Source: UBA6019 sp035535055 (GTDB lineage Bacteria > Chloroflexota > Dormibacteria > Dormibacterales > Dormibacteraceae). From it: a stretch of 64,000 nucleotides of DNA. The stretch is taken from positions 52,108-116,107 of the forward strand of contig DATLQT010000108.1 of NCBI GenBank assembly GCA_035535055.1, in the 5' to 3' direction. Positions 33,923 to 42,546 of this stretch are shown piece after piece. How positions within the stretch are numbered: position 1 is the first letter of the stretch; each line of letters begins with the position of its first letter. The position numbers and the translations under genes are program-made. The notes under the pieces are model-generated. The model worked only from the letters and a program-made list of their open reading frames with translations. It made no database searches and was not told where the DNA came from.

Positions 33923-34864
33923 ATGGGATTTTTTCGCCGCGCTGCGGTGGCCGTGGCCGCCGCGCTGATCTTCGCGACCCCGGTACACGCCGATTCCACC
34001 GTGGACGTGGCGAATACGCCGCCGCCTCCGGCCGGCGCGCCGGTGCCGCCCTACGAGACGTTGACCACCGGCTCCTCGGTGCTCGACCCGAGCCTGGAGA
34101 CGGCGGCCGACCTGGACGCCTTCTTAGCCCATACGCAGCTGGCCGGGATGGGCTCCGAGTTCGTCAGCGCCGAGGCTCGGACGGGCGTCAACGCCCGCTT
34201 CCTCTTCGGAATCACCTGGACCGAGAACCGCTCCGGCGCCTCCTATTTGGCCCAGACCCAGCACAACCTCTTCAGCATCACGGGAGACGGGCCGGGCGGG
34301 TTCCTCGCCTACGCCAGCGACCAGCAGAGCATCCAGAGCGCCGCCGACTATCTCGGCACCGAGTACGCCCGGCCCGGCGGCAGCTATTACCGCGGCGGCA
34401 CCATCGCCGCAGTCGGTTCCATCTACGCGGCCGATCCCGCCTGGGCGGCCAAGGTGGCGACCGCCGCCAACTTCATCGGCCCGAGCCAGGGCTCGCCCTA
34501 CGCCGCCGAGGTTCGCATCGGGAGCCAGGGTCCCGACGGGGTCACCGTCCACGTCACCAACCAGGGCTTCGTCCCCTGGGAGCTGGCGCCCGGCGCCCAG
34601 CTGGTGCTCGACTACCGGTGGGCCCGGCTCGAGGAGTCGCAGTCCGGGAGCGTGACGGTGGCGGCGCCGGCGCTGCGCTCCGGCGGCCAGGCGGACCTGC
34701 TGCTCCCCGGGGTGGTCCAGCCCGACGGCGACGGCTGGCGCCTCCTGGTGAGCGCCGAGCTGACCGGCAGCGGGTGGGCGGAGGACCTGGGTGAGAACGC
34801 CCGCGACGTGTTCGTCCCCATCTCCGAGCAGCTCACGGCGCCGGGAAGAGCCGTCGCCTCGTAG
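33923..34864 (+). CDS. Secreted glucosaminidase/muramidase-like cell-wall hydrolase
   Basis: 313 residues from ATG 33923, where a signal peptide begins (MGFFRRAAVAVAAALIFATPVHA, cleavage before DST). A Pro-rich linker leads to a glucosaminidase-type domain (~residues 70-190) with FLAHTQLAGMGSEFVSAEA, TWTENRSGASYLAQTQHNLFSITGDG and AADYLGTEY. A C-terminal beta-rich domain of ~120 residues follows. It probably trims peptidoglycan outside the membrane. A longer start (TTG 33863) would bury the signal peptide. Confidence 0.75.
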   Translation: MGFFRRAAVAVAAALIFATPVHADSTVDVANTPPPPAGAPVPPYETLTTGSSVLDPSLETAADLDAFLAHTQLAGMGSEFVSAEARTGVNARFLFGITWTENRSGASYLAQTQHNLFSITGDGPGGFLAYASDQQSIQSAADYLGTEYARPGGSYYRGGTIAAVGSIYAADPAWAAKVATAANFIGPSQGSPYAAEVRIGSQGPDGVTVHVTNQGFVPWELAPGAQLVLDYRWARLEESQSGSVTVAAPALRSGGQADLLLPGVVQPDGDGWRLLVSAELTGSGWAEDLGENARDVFVPISEQLTAPGRAVAS

Positions 34865-34899
34865 CCTCGACCGGCCACCTTTAGTTTAGTTTTCGATCC

Positions 34900-35379
34900 T
34901 TACGAGCGGGCTCGGGTGGAGCGAATGCTCTCGAGGTGCGAATTGACGTGTGAGACCAGGATTTGAGCCTGCTCGCCCGCCGATCGCCGCGCGCGCTTTC
35001 CCACCGACCAGCCGACGGTCTCCAGGTCACGATCGGTCATGGAGCGCAAAAAGAGGCCGGTTTCGCGACGAATTTGGTCCAGGAAAGCCGCGGTGTCCTC
35101 GCGGTCGTACGCCTTCTCGGCATGGCTGGCGTTGAGGGCGTGAAGCTCGTCCATCGATTCGCCGGCGACTCCACCCGTGGCCATCCTCCGGACCATCTCG
35201 ATGATGTAGCCGGCTCCGACGCCGACGTGGTGGGCCACCGTCCCGATCGGCCAGCCCTCCTCCTGGGTCGAGGTCTGCCACTCCTTCTCAGTGCAATCTC
35301 GACAGAGCTGCACCAACTCGTCCATCGCGCGCTCCATGTCCCGGGCGATGACCTCGCCCTGATCCGTTCGGGTTGTCAT
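34900..35379 (-). CDS. DinB-superfamily protein
   Basis: 159 residues from ATG 35379, with GGAGG 8 nt upstream. DinB/MDMPI four-helix bundle: WPIGTVAHHVGVGAGYI carries the first metal His, and the last helix ends ILVSHVNSHLESIRS with His pairs. Members are metal-dependent, thiol-linked enzymes. It is nearest to the 36.2-kb gene in sequence (same HVNxHLESIR/HTREHLESIR ending). First of a run of such genes on the minus strand. Confidence 0.8.
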   Translation of the reverse strand: MTTRTDQGEVIARDMERAMDELVQLCRDCTEKEWQTSTQEEGWPIGTVAHHVGVGAGYIIEMVRRMATGGVAGESMDELHALNASHAEKAYDREDTAAFLDQIRRETGLFLRSMTDRDLETVGWSVGKRARRSAGEQAQILVSHVNSHLESIRSTRARS

Positions 35380-35420
35380 CTTGCGTTCCTCCAAATGGCT
35401 GGCCTGTTGGACTCTTGATG

Positions 35421-36206
35421 TCACGGTCGTGGTGTCATGGCTTGGGCCGCGGCCCGACGGAGGTCGGACAGGTGTTGGTGATCGTGCCTGGCGACATAGC
35501 TCACGAACTGGTGCACCGACCTCCGGCCCCAGAGGGGATGGACCCGGCTGCGGGCCCATTGATCGGGGGTGAGGTTCGTGACCCGCCGCAGCAGGGCGGA
35601 CCTCGCCTCCGCGAATCGGTCCGGCAACTCTCCGAGGCCCAGTCCCTCGCCGGCCCGGACCACGGCCGAGGGGGCGGGCCGTCCTCCTCCAGCGATTCCA
35701 GCGCGCTCTGCGTCAGGCGCTCGTCGGCACCTAGGTGGAAGAGGATGGCTACGACCGGGGCCATTCGCCGGCGATCGACTGCTGACCGTCAAGACCAGCA
35801 CGGGCGCGCGCACATTCGCTGGGCGTGGCCTCAAGCGAGTCCAGCAGGTCGGGGATCGGCACCGGCTGCAGGAAATAGACACCTGGAACCTGCGAGAAGA
35901 CCAGGTGACCGGCGCCGCAGCCCGGGCAGACATCCGGAGCCTCGTCCTTCGCCGGGTATCCGCACCAACGCCAGACGTGGAGACGGACACTGGCCGACGG
36001 TGGGCGCTCGGGAGCGGAGCGAGCGAAACTCGGCGACCGCGTCTTGGGGTCGCCCGCTCGAGGCCGGCGCCCATCCTGGGATGCTCGGCGGTGGCCCGAA
36101 TCTCCTCGGCCAAGGCGGCGGCCCGAAACGCCCGGGCCTGGCTGTAGCGGCCTTCGTCCTCAAAGCCGCGGGCAACTGAGAGCAGGTGCAGGATCAGCTC
36201 GCCCAT
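35421..36206 (-). pseudogene. Broken rubredoxin/rubrerythrin-like plus DinB-family gene
   Basis: Homologous pieces lie in all three minus frames. From ~36206: EDEGRYSQARAFRAAALAEEIRA (helical domain). From ~35985: WCGYPAKDEAPDVCPGCGAG (rubredoxin-like knuckle), continuing through IPDLLDSLEATPSECARA to SIAGEWP. From ~35764: VVAILFHLGADERLTQSALE. From ~35650: LPDRFAEARSALLRRV to SYVARHDHQHLSDLRR (DinB end). At least three frameshifts separate them, so no full protein can be made unless these are sequencing errors. The ancestral gene fused a metal-binding knuckle with a DinB domain. Confidence 0.65.
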
Positions 36207-36214
36207 CGTCCAGG

Positions 36215-36760
36215 TCAGCAGTCCAGGCGGTGACCGAAGGGAGGTTCGAAGCTGTCATCGGCGGCACCCGCCGGATCCACCTCGAGCGTGGCTCGGATGC
36301 TCTCCAAGTGTTCGCGAGTATGGTCGATCAGTCCGTGGGCCATCTGCTTGGCAGTCTGCGGCCGGCCAGACCAAGCGCAGACCGCGCTGCGGCCAAGCTG
36401 CTCCTCGGTCAACCCCCTGACGACCCGTCCGGCTGAATCTCGGATCCGGCGCAGCTGACGTAAGGTCTCCAACCGATCGCAGGCGGCGTGGCGCTCCCCT
36501 TCTCGGGCATTGAGTGCATTGATGTAGTCCGGTCCCTCCAGGGTGTCGTGGCCTGTCGCTATCTCTTGCGTCCAGCGGATGATGAGTTCGTCACCGCTGG
36601 CGATGTGGTGGAACACGGCCGCCACCGTCCAGCCCTCGGCCTCGGTGCGGGTCAGCCAGTCCGACCCCGTACATCGCTCGCCGACCAGGAGCGCCTGCTG
36701 GATCGCCTCTTCGACCGCATCTGCGATCGCCTCAGCGGTCTGGGTCGCCAAACCGCTCAT
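36215..36760 (-). CDS. DinB-superfamily protein
   Basis: 181 residues from ATG 36760; a longer form from 36808 is possible but overlaps the upstream gene more. Metal-site His in GWTVAAVFHHIASGDELII and C-terminal MAHGLIDHTREHLESIRATL. Shares layout and the ending HLESIR with the 34.9-kb gene, indicating local duplication. Function unknown beyond the thiol-transferase-like fold. Confidence 0.78.
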   Translation of the reverse strand: MSGLATQTAEAIADAVEEAIQQALLVGERCTGSDWLTRTEAEGWTVAAVFHHIASGDELIIRWTQEIATGHDTLEGPDYINALNAREGERHAACDRLETLRQLRRIRDSAGRVVRGLTEEQLGRSAVCAWSGRPQTAKQMAHGLIDHTREHLESIRATLEVDPAGAADDSFEPPFGHRLDC

Positions 36761-36768
36761 TTTTTGCG

Positions 36769-37404
36769 TCAGGCCCTCGCCGATACAGACCCCGACTCGA
36801 CGTAACACACCTCCGAAGCGAGCGCATTGCTACCGGCCCGGCGGAGCGCCTGCTTGAGTAGGCCGCACTCACCGACGTGGGAGCGGATGTGGCCGATGCA
36901 GGGCCCGCTCAGGAGCCGCCAAGCCGGCTCGCCCATCAGGTGGGCCACCTCCGCTCGATGGCCCTCGCTCTGGTACTGGGGCAAGTTAGCCTCGTTAGCC
37001 TCGAGATCGGGAACCCGATCCAGGTCGGCCGGTGAGAGGTGGCCGAGCCAGTCCAGGATCTCCCCGGAGACCGCATCCGCATAGGCGAGGACGTCGAAGG
37101 CGTGAGTCGTGCGCGCCACCCGGTCGGCATCCTCCGCGTCCAAACCGGCGCCCATCTCGGGCCCGGCCAAGCCCGGGCGCGAACTCCACTCTGGACGCAG
37201 GATGACCTCGGGAATCCCGCGGATGGCGGTCTGCACCGCCCAGTCCATCGAGCGCGCGAGATGCCAGACGGTGAAGCCAAGGAAGTTGGTGTTGGGGAGG
37301 ACTCGGAGCTCGGCCCACTCCTCCGGGCTGAGGTCATCCGCCAACTCGTGGATGAGGGCGTTGCTGCCCTGAAGCTGGCGGTTCAGTAGCTCGATAGCGT
37401 TCAT
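36769..37404 (-). CDS. DinB-superfamily protein
   Basis: 211 residues from ATG 37404 behind AAAGGAGGA, the strongest Shine-Dalgarno of this cluster. DinB fold: NRQLQGSNALIHELADDLSPEEWAE, FTVWHLARSMDWAVQTAIRG (His), and C-terminal GHIRSHVGECGLLKQAL (His). This group (DinB-like, ~200 aa) is distinct from the two shorter neighbours. It is the first gene after the LuxR/ATPase regulator in transcription order, 52 bp from it. Confidence 0.8.
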   Translation of the reverse strand: MNAIELLNRQLQGSNALIHELADDLSPEEWAELRVLPNTNFLGFTVWHLARSMDWAVQTAIRGIPEVILRPEWSSRPGLAGPEMGAGLDAEDADRVARTTHAFDVLAYADAVSGEILDWLGHLSPADLDRVPDLEANEANLPQYQSEGHRAEVAHLMGEPAWRLLSGPCIGHIRSHVGECGLLKQALRRAGSNALASEVCYVESGSVSARA

Positions 37405-37456
37405 TCGCAATCCTCCTTTCATGGGGCCTCCGGTTTCGGCGGACGCCGATCAGACC

Positions 37457-39880
37457 CTAACTGCGATTGCTCTGGCCTGGTCTGCGCAGATCCGCGTACT
37501 GGCTCGGCGAAGACATCTCTGCGTGTTCGGCCGCCCAACGGGCCAGCTCGACACGGGAGTGGAGGCCGAGCTTGAGCTTGATGTTCTGGACGTGGGTATC
37601 CACCGTCCGTCGCGAGATCGAGAGCCGGCGTCCGATCTGGGGGTTGCTGAGGCCGCTCGCCACCAGCTCTGCAATCTCAACCTGGCGGGCGCTGAGACCG
37701 CCCGGGCGGTCGCCGGACCCGCTGTCAATGGCCCTGGCGGCGGCGTCCTCGGGTGCCAGCGCGCGGCCCTCCTCAAATGCCCTTCGCGCGCGCTGGGCTC
37801 CGAGGGCCGATCGAGCCGGTGCCAGTGCCTCGTCGAGGTGTCGCTGCCAAACTGGCGAGAGGCGGCGGTCGAGCCGCTCACGCATGGCATCGGCGCTGCC
37901 GGCCGCCAGGATTGCGATGCCAAAGCGTCCCTCCAGGACGGCCAGCCGTGCGCAGCTCTCGAGCGCTGAGGGCAGGCTGCCCGGGCCGACCGAAGCTCCG
38001 ACAACACCAAGCCGGGTGAGGATGGCCAGCGCCTCCCTCAGCTCTAGGCGTGCGACGGCCGGATCGCGGCGGTCGAGCGCCAGGTCGGCCAGGTTGTTGT
38101 GAAGGTGTGCGATCTGAGAACGGTCGCCCACCGCCAGGTAGATGGATAGGCTATCGCGGTAATACCCCTCGGCCTGCTCCGACCGACCCAGGCTCTGCAG
38201 CACGTGGCCCATGCTGTCCAGCGCGTCTGCGATGATGCTCGGGCCTCCCAGATCGCGAGCCAGCCGGAGCCCGGACTCGAAGTGTCCCAGGGCTGACTCC
38301 AGGTCATCCTCACGCCAGCAGACATGGCCCAGGCCCCAACGGGCGAAGCGCTCCGCCTCCCGGTCGTCGGCTCTTTGCGCGGACTCCAATCCGCGCTCGA
38401 ACCCGGTCCGGGCAGCCTCGAGGTCGGTGACCCAGAGATCGACCCAGGCTAGCTGGTTGCAGGCGCGGGCGATGCCGGAGATGTCCCCCAACTCGTCGTA
38501 GAGCTCCAGTGCCTCGCCAGCCAGGCGCCGCACCTCCTTGTGAGCGGCGAAGGGAAGGGCGATTCGCGCCGCTGCCAACAGTGCCAAGCCACGCGCGCCG
38601 CTGGGTTTGGAATCGAGGGCCAGGGCGGCCGCGAGACGATCTCTTCCTTCGGTCAAGAGTGTCCTCTGCCACCAAAACTCGCCGAGCGCCCCGGCCAGCC
38701 CCAGCTGGAGCGCGGGATCGTGGACGGTTGACCAGTCCAGCGCGGTGCGAAGGTTGCCCTGGTCGGCGTCGAGCGTGGCCAGCCAGCGCAGCTGGTCGGG
38801 ACCGGTCAGGTGGGAGCGAGCCTGGCTGGCCAGGGCCAGGTAATGCTGGGCGTGTCGAGGAACGATCTCGCTGGCTTCGCCATGCGCCTCAAGCTGCTGA
38901 CTTGCGTATTCCCGCAGGCTTTCCAGCACCCGAAAGCGAGCGCCCGAGGCGTCCTCGGCAGTGAGGACCAGGGAGCGATCCACCAGCTGGCTGACCAGGC
39001 CCAGCATCTCGGGCGCGGCCACCGGTGGAAGGCCGCAGACCGCTTCGACCGAGGTAAGGTCAAAGGAACCGCGGAAAACGGCCAGCCTCCGGAAGAGGAG
39101 GCGCTCTCGCTCCCCGAGCAGATCGTAACTCCAGGCGATGCACGTTTCCAGTGCCTCGTGCATCTTGCGTGCGCCCCTTGGCCCTCCTCGCAGAAGACGG
39201 AAACGATCGTCGAGCCGGCCCGCTATTTCGTCCAGGCTCAGCGAGCGCGCTCGCACCGCCGCCAACTCGATCGCGAGGGGCAGCCGGTCCAGGCGCTCGC
39301 AGATCTGGCCGACGGTGGTCTCGGCAGCGCGGTCGAGCTTGAGCTCGGGATTCGCCAGCCGGGCCCGATCAGTGAAGAGCCGCAGCGCGTCGAAGGCCTC
39401 CAGCACCGGTACTGACCAGGTCACCTCGCCGGTCACGTAGAGAGGCTCGCGGCTGGTGGCCAGGAGCCGCAATCCCGGGCAGCGGATCAGCAGTTGCTGG
39501 GCGAGCTCCGAACAGGCGTCGATCAGATGCTCGCAGTTGTCGACCAGGAGCAGGAGCTCGGTGCCGGCGAGCCGTTCACACAGGGTCTCAAGCAGCGGCT
39601 GGCCCGGATTCTCGGCTATTCGCAGTGCGTCGGCCACCACCTGGACGACCAAGCTCGGATCGGTCACGGGAGCCAGCTCGGCCAGCCAGACGCCGCCCGC
39701 CAGTTCCTCGACCTGCCCCGCCGCCGCGCGCCGTGAGAGCCTGGTCTTACCACTTCCACCGGGGCCGGTGAGCGTGACCAGCCGATGCTCGCGGACAAGG
39801 CGGGTGACGACCGCCAACTCCCGCTCGCGCCCGACGAAGGAGGTCAGTTCCAGGGGAAGGTTGTGACGGGCCTGGGGCAC
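37457..39880 (-). CDS. Large ATP-binding LuxR-family transcriptional regulator
   Basis: 807 residues from GTG 39880. An STAND/NB-ARC-type ATPase: FVGRERELAVV, P-loop GPGGSGKT (39-46), LLLVDNCEHLID (Walker B), ATSREPL. Then a TPR-like helical region (~350-700) and a C-terminal LuxR HTH: LSARQVEIAELVASGLSNPQIGRRLSISRRTVDTHVQNI segment. It probably senses a ligand and activates nearby genes; the DinB cluster directly downstream is the natural target (inference). Confidence 0.9.
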   Translation of the reverse strand: MPQARHNLPLELTSFVGRERELAVVTRLVREHRLVTLTGPGGSGKTRLSRRAAAGQVEELAGGVWLAELAPVTDPSLVVQVVADALRIAENPGQPLLETLCERLAGTELLLLVDNCEHLIDACSELAQQLLIRCPGLRLLATSREPLYVTGEVTWSVPVLEAFDALRLFTDRARLANPELKLDRAAETTVGQICERLDRLPLAIELAAVRARSLSLDEIAGRLDDRFRLLRGGPRGARKMHEALETCIAWSYDLLGERERLLFRRLAVFRGSFDLTSVEAVCGLPPVAAPEMLGLVSQLVDRSLVLTAEDASGARFRVLESLREYASQQLEAHGEASEIVPRHAQHYLALASQARSHLTGPDQLRWLATLDADQGNLRTALDWSTVHDPALQLGLAGALGEFWWQRTLLTEGRDRLAAALALDSKPSGARGLALLAAARIALPFAAHKEVRRLAGEALELYDELGDISGIARACNQLAWVDLWVTDLEAARTGFERGLESAQRADDREAERFARWGLGHVCWREDDLESALGHFESGLRLARDLGGPSIIADALDSMGHVLQSLGRSEQAEGYYRDSLSIYLAVGDRSQIAHLHNNLADLALDRRDPAVARLELREALAILTRLGVVGASVGPGSLPSALESCARLAVLEGRFGIAILAAGSADAMRERLDRRLSPVWQRHLDEALAPARSALGAQRARRAFEEGRALAPEDAAARAIDSGSGDRPGGLSARQVEIAELVASGLSNPQIGRRLSISRRTVDTHVQNIKLKLGLHSRVELARWAAEHAEMSSPSQYADLRRPGQSNRS

Positions 39881-39892
39881 CTGAGGCCGGCA

Positions 39893-39898
39893 ATGCTA
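39893..39898 (-). promoter_or_regulatory. Candidate -10 (TAGCAT) before the LuxR-family gene
   Basis: TAGCAT on the minus strand, 12 nt before GTG 39880, which would leave a 5' UTR of only ~5 nt. No Shine-Dalgarno seen. Confidence 0.35.
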
Positions 39899-40105
39899 CC
39901 TCTCGTGTCCTCCGGCGGCAGGTATGTCCGCTCGTCCAGCTACGCGCTTCCGCTTACGAAGGTGGAAGTGGTGGCGGCTACGGTGCCTTTCCGAGGGCCA
40001 GATCGGGCCTTCTTGAGGCCATTGGTTGGTCGGCGGGAGACCGAGTTGGAGGAGGTGCAAGCGGTGAGTGCGAGGCGGTCGGTGAAGAGGCCTATTTCAA
40101 TCTCG

Positions 40106-40786
40106 ATGACCGCTTGCGGTGACAGGCTCCCTACCCAGATCTCTCAGACCCTGAAGTGGAGTCGGATATCGCTTAATGGTTGGCTGGGGGCGATGACGGC
40201 TCTTGCCTTCGCAACCCTGCTCGTCGGCTCAGGGTGCAGCGGCAGCGCACCGCCCGCGCAGTCCGGCTCCGGACCGGCCGCCACTTCGTCGACCGGCCCG
40301 CTGGGCGGTGGCGTTTCCGTCGCTGGCGGCGGGTTCGCCTGCCTGAGCGGTAACTGGGTGTCGACGGCAGCCGGGGGCACCACCTTTGGCTTGGGTTCCA
40401 CCCTCAGTGGCGGCTCGGGGATCACCCTGAAGGGCACCGCAGATGGCTCGCTCGTGGAGGATTTCGACGGTATGACTGCGGTCACCGAGGCAGGCGGGCC
40501 TCTGGATGGCCTCAGGTTCAAGATCGCCGGAACTGCCACCGGGACGCTCGCCGCGGTTGGCAACGCCTATCGCGTCCACGTCACCTCCGGCCCGGTTGTC
40601 CACGCTTTGATTCAGGTACCCGGTGCCAGCAGCTTTGCCGACATGGGGCCGACCCAGGATGGTGGCACTGGTGACGCCGGCAGTATCACCCTCGGCAACC
40701 TCGTTGGCTACGCCTGCAGCGGAAATACGCTGACCTTGACCTTTGGCGTACCCGGGGGATCGACACTAGCCTTCGCACGATCATGA
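40106..40786 (+). CDS. Putative secreted lipoprotein of unknown function
   Basis: 226 residues from ATG 40106; the frame is open upstream and other starts are possible. A basic stretch (LKWSRISLNGW) then a hydrophobic core TALAFATLLVGSGC-SG look like a lipoprotein signal, although -3 is Gly rather than Leu. The mature part is Ser/Gly/Thr-rich and beta-prone (ITLKGTADGSLVEDF, KIAGTATGTLAAVG) with two later Cys. No family recognised. The ~225 bp before it hold no gene I can support. Confidence 0.55.
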   Translation: MTACGDRLPTQISQTLKWSRISLNGWLGAMTALAFATLLVGSGCSGSAPPAQSGSGPAATSSTGPLGGGVSVAGGGFACLSGNWVSTAAGGTTFGLGSTLSGGSGITLKGTADGSLVEDFDGMTAVTEAGGPLDGLRFKIAGTATGTLAAVGNAYRVHVTSGPVVHALIQVPGASSFADMGPTQDGGTGDAGSITLGNLVGYACSGNTLTLTFGVPGGSTLAFARS

Positions 40787-40936
40787 ACCGGGGCTCTTTC
40801 GACCCGGATTCGTTTCATCTGATGGAGGGAGCCCGACAGCCCTCGGGGCCCTTTCAGGGCGCCTCGGTTTGCCCTGGTTCGGACCTCCAGCAACCGTTCC
40901 ACGGATTGGTCCTGCCCGACGCTCCCGACCTCTCGA

Positions 40937-41310
40937 TTGGGCCTCGCTCGGGCCTTCCTGCCGGTGGCCGCGATCAGCCTCGCTGCCTGCGGGGGCGGCA
41001 ATTGGCCCACTAAGCCGCCCGGCTCCCCTCTCCCATCGGCGACCGGCGGGGGCACCATACCAGTGGCGATCCCCGTCAGTGGTACGGGGCTGCCCGGCGC
41101 GACACCACCCTCACCTCGATATGCTCGGGCACCTCAGTCGCTCGCGAGTCCTTCTCGCTCCCACAAACCACCTTCCCTTACTCGCCGGGGATGGCGGAGA
41201 CCTCCCTCGGCGTGTTGATCATCCCGCTCACTGCCTCTGGTCAGGCGAACTGCTTGGGTGGCTCCGTTCCGGTTGCCAACACCTGCGGAGGAACCACCGC
41301 CCCGGTGTCC
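40937..41310 (+). pseudogene. Frameshifted lipoprotein gene
   Basis: TTG 40937 opens a clear lipoprotein signal, ARAFLPVAAISLAAC-GGG, then a Pro/Gly-rich linker. Around 41085 the sensible reading moves from this frame to the next one (DTTLTSICSGTSVARESFS, then TFPYSPGMAETSLGVLIIPL, GQANCLGGSVPVANTCGGT). It then runs straight into an IS remnant at ~41311. Gene appears damaged by a frameshift and by loss of its 3' end. Confidence 0.5.
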
Positions 41311-41693
41311 TTCGTTCTCTTCCTCGGCCACCTCTTCCCCTATCTGCCTCAGCAGCCCGGCTACAACAAGCGGCTGCGAGCGCTGGCCCCGGTCCCCAGC
41401 CGGGTTCTCCGCCATCTCGCCGAGCAGACGCCTTCTTGGTGTGATCGGCTGCGCTCGACGCCACCCCGCTGCCCGGCGCAGCCAGCTGGGAGAGAGTTGA
41501 ACGCTCGGCCTTGCGTGAGCATGCTGGCTACGGCTACTGCACCAGTCATCCCCGTTACTTCTGGGGCTTCAAGCTCTACCTGCTCACCACCCCGATGGGG
41601 TCCCCATCGACCGGTGCCTGGCCAACCCCGAACTGGCCGGCGTAGAAGTGGCGAGGTCTTGTAAGGCGGCCCCGTTATCGTGACCGGCGGCCC
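41311..41693 (+). mobile_element. Degenerate IS982-like transposase remnant
   Basis: Pieces of one transposase in three frames. 41311 onward: LGHLFPYLPQQPGYNKRLRALAP. 41454 onward: DATPLPGAASWERVERSALR, then HAGYGYCTSHPRYFWGFKLY. 41597 onward: GVPIDRCLANPELAGVEV. This order matches IS982-type DDE transposases of actinobacteria (LVDSTPVxCG..., GYGYCASHSRYFWG). The N-terminal ~100 residues and the C-terminus are gone, and no terminal repeats were found. Not functional. Confidence 0.7.
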
Positions 41694-41777
41694 GGTAAGT
41701 GGATTCGCGTACTCGGAATCCTCCTCGATGGTTAGATTGGCTTGAGGCCACGGCAATCTTGATCGCGGCTATTTCTT

Positions 41778-41783
41778 GGAGGA
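41778..41783 (+). promoter_or_regulatory. Shine-Dalgarno GGAGGA of the tautomerase gene
   Basis: GGAGGA 6 nt before ATG 41790 fixes that start; unusual here because many first genes in this window lack a Shine-Dalgarno. Confidence 0.75.
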
Positions 41784-41789
41784 ACTTTC

Positions 41790-42020
41790 ATGCCGCTCAT
41801 CAATGTCAAGCTGATCGAGGGAGTCTTTTCGGCCGAGCAGAAGGAACAGATGATAGGGCGACTCACGGACGCCATGGTGGAGATCGAGGGCGAGAACCTT
41901 CGGGGCTCGACCTGGGTCATCGTCGAGGAAGTCAAGGATGGCGCCTGGGGTATCGGCGGGAACCCGGTCCCCGCGGAGAAAGTACGGGCGGCCATGCGCG
42001 GCCAGGCGAAGGTTTCGTGA
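41790..42020 (+). CDS. 4-oxalocrotonate tautomerase-family protein
   Basis: 76 residues. After removal of Met the catalytic Pro1 is exposed (MPLINVKLIEGVFSAEQKEQ), and the rest fits a small 4-OT subunit (LTDAMVEIEGENLRGSTWVIVEEV, W-I-GG). Such enzymes interconvert enol/keto forms in aromatic meta-cleavage and related reactions. It stands alone after the IS remnant, so its pathway is unclear. The following ~235 bp (42021-42255) contain no gene I can support. Confidence 0.85.
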   Translation: MPLINVKLIEGVFSAEQKEQMIGRLTDAMVEIEGENLRGSTWVIVEEVKDGAWGIGGNPVPAEKVRAAMRGQAKVS

Positions 42021-42255
42021 CCGAATCGTCGGCCAAGATGGCGATGGGTCCTGCGAAACTCGCTGACAGGACGTTGCGGGGCTTCTAGTCTAGTGGCCCG
42101 TCGCTGTTTCGTCGCTGGCGCTGACCCGAGCGGAACCTTGATGTCGGATGGCGCGAGCGGCTGACGCGCATGACGCCGCCTGCTGGGACTACTTGGACGA
42201 TCTGGGCGGCCCATTCCCCGTCTTCAGCCTTGACTAGAGAAGCCTGACTATCTAG

Positions 42256-42537
42256 TTAGTCGGACCCCTGGAGCTTGTCGCGCAGCGCGTCGAGCCGCTC
42301 GAACTTGTCGAGGGAGGGCTTGCGTGCCTTGTCGGGATACTTGGCGGTCTGCACCGACTCCAGCAGCAGCTCGATCTCGTCGGGCGTGAAATGGAGGGTG
42401 CGGAGCAGCTTCTCGGTCGGCGGCTTGCGGTCGAGGACCTCGGTGATGACGTCGTCGGTCTCGGCGACCACCTCGGGGCGGGTGGGGCGGAAGAGCTCCT
42501 CGGAGCCGACCAGCGAGACGCGCTTGAACTTGGACAC
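42256..42537 (-). CDS. Conserved hypothetical protein downstream of parA
   Basis: 93 residues, ATG; stop-to-start gap to parA only 9 bp, so it is co-transcribed and likely a partner. Charged, helical, no membrane segment (KFKRVSLVGSEELFRPTRPE, LRTLHFTPDEIELLLESVQ, KPSLDKFERLDALRDKLQG). No ParB or HTH domain is visible. It could be a small ParA-associated positioning adaptor; that is inference from position only. Confidence 0.65.
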   Translation of the reverse strand: MSKFKRVSLVGSEELFRPTRPEVVAETDDVITEVLDRKPPTEKLLRTLHFTPDEIELLLESVQTAKYPDKARKPSLDKFERLDALRDKLQGSD

Positions 42538-42546
42538 TGGTTTCCT

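Noticed and set aside
42021..42255. Possible gene or terminator in the gap after the tautomerase
   Set aside because: Only a weak 5-bp stem (GACTA/TAGTC near 42247) and no coding sense or T-tract.
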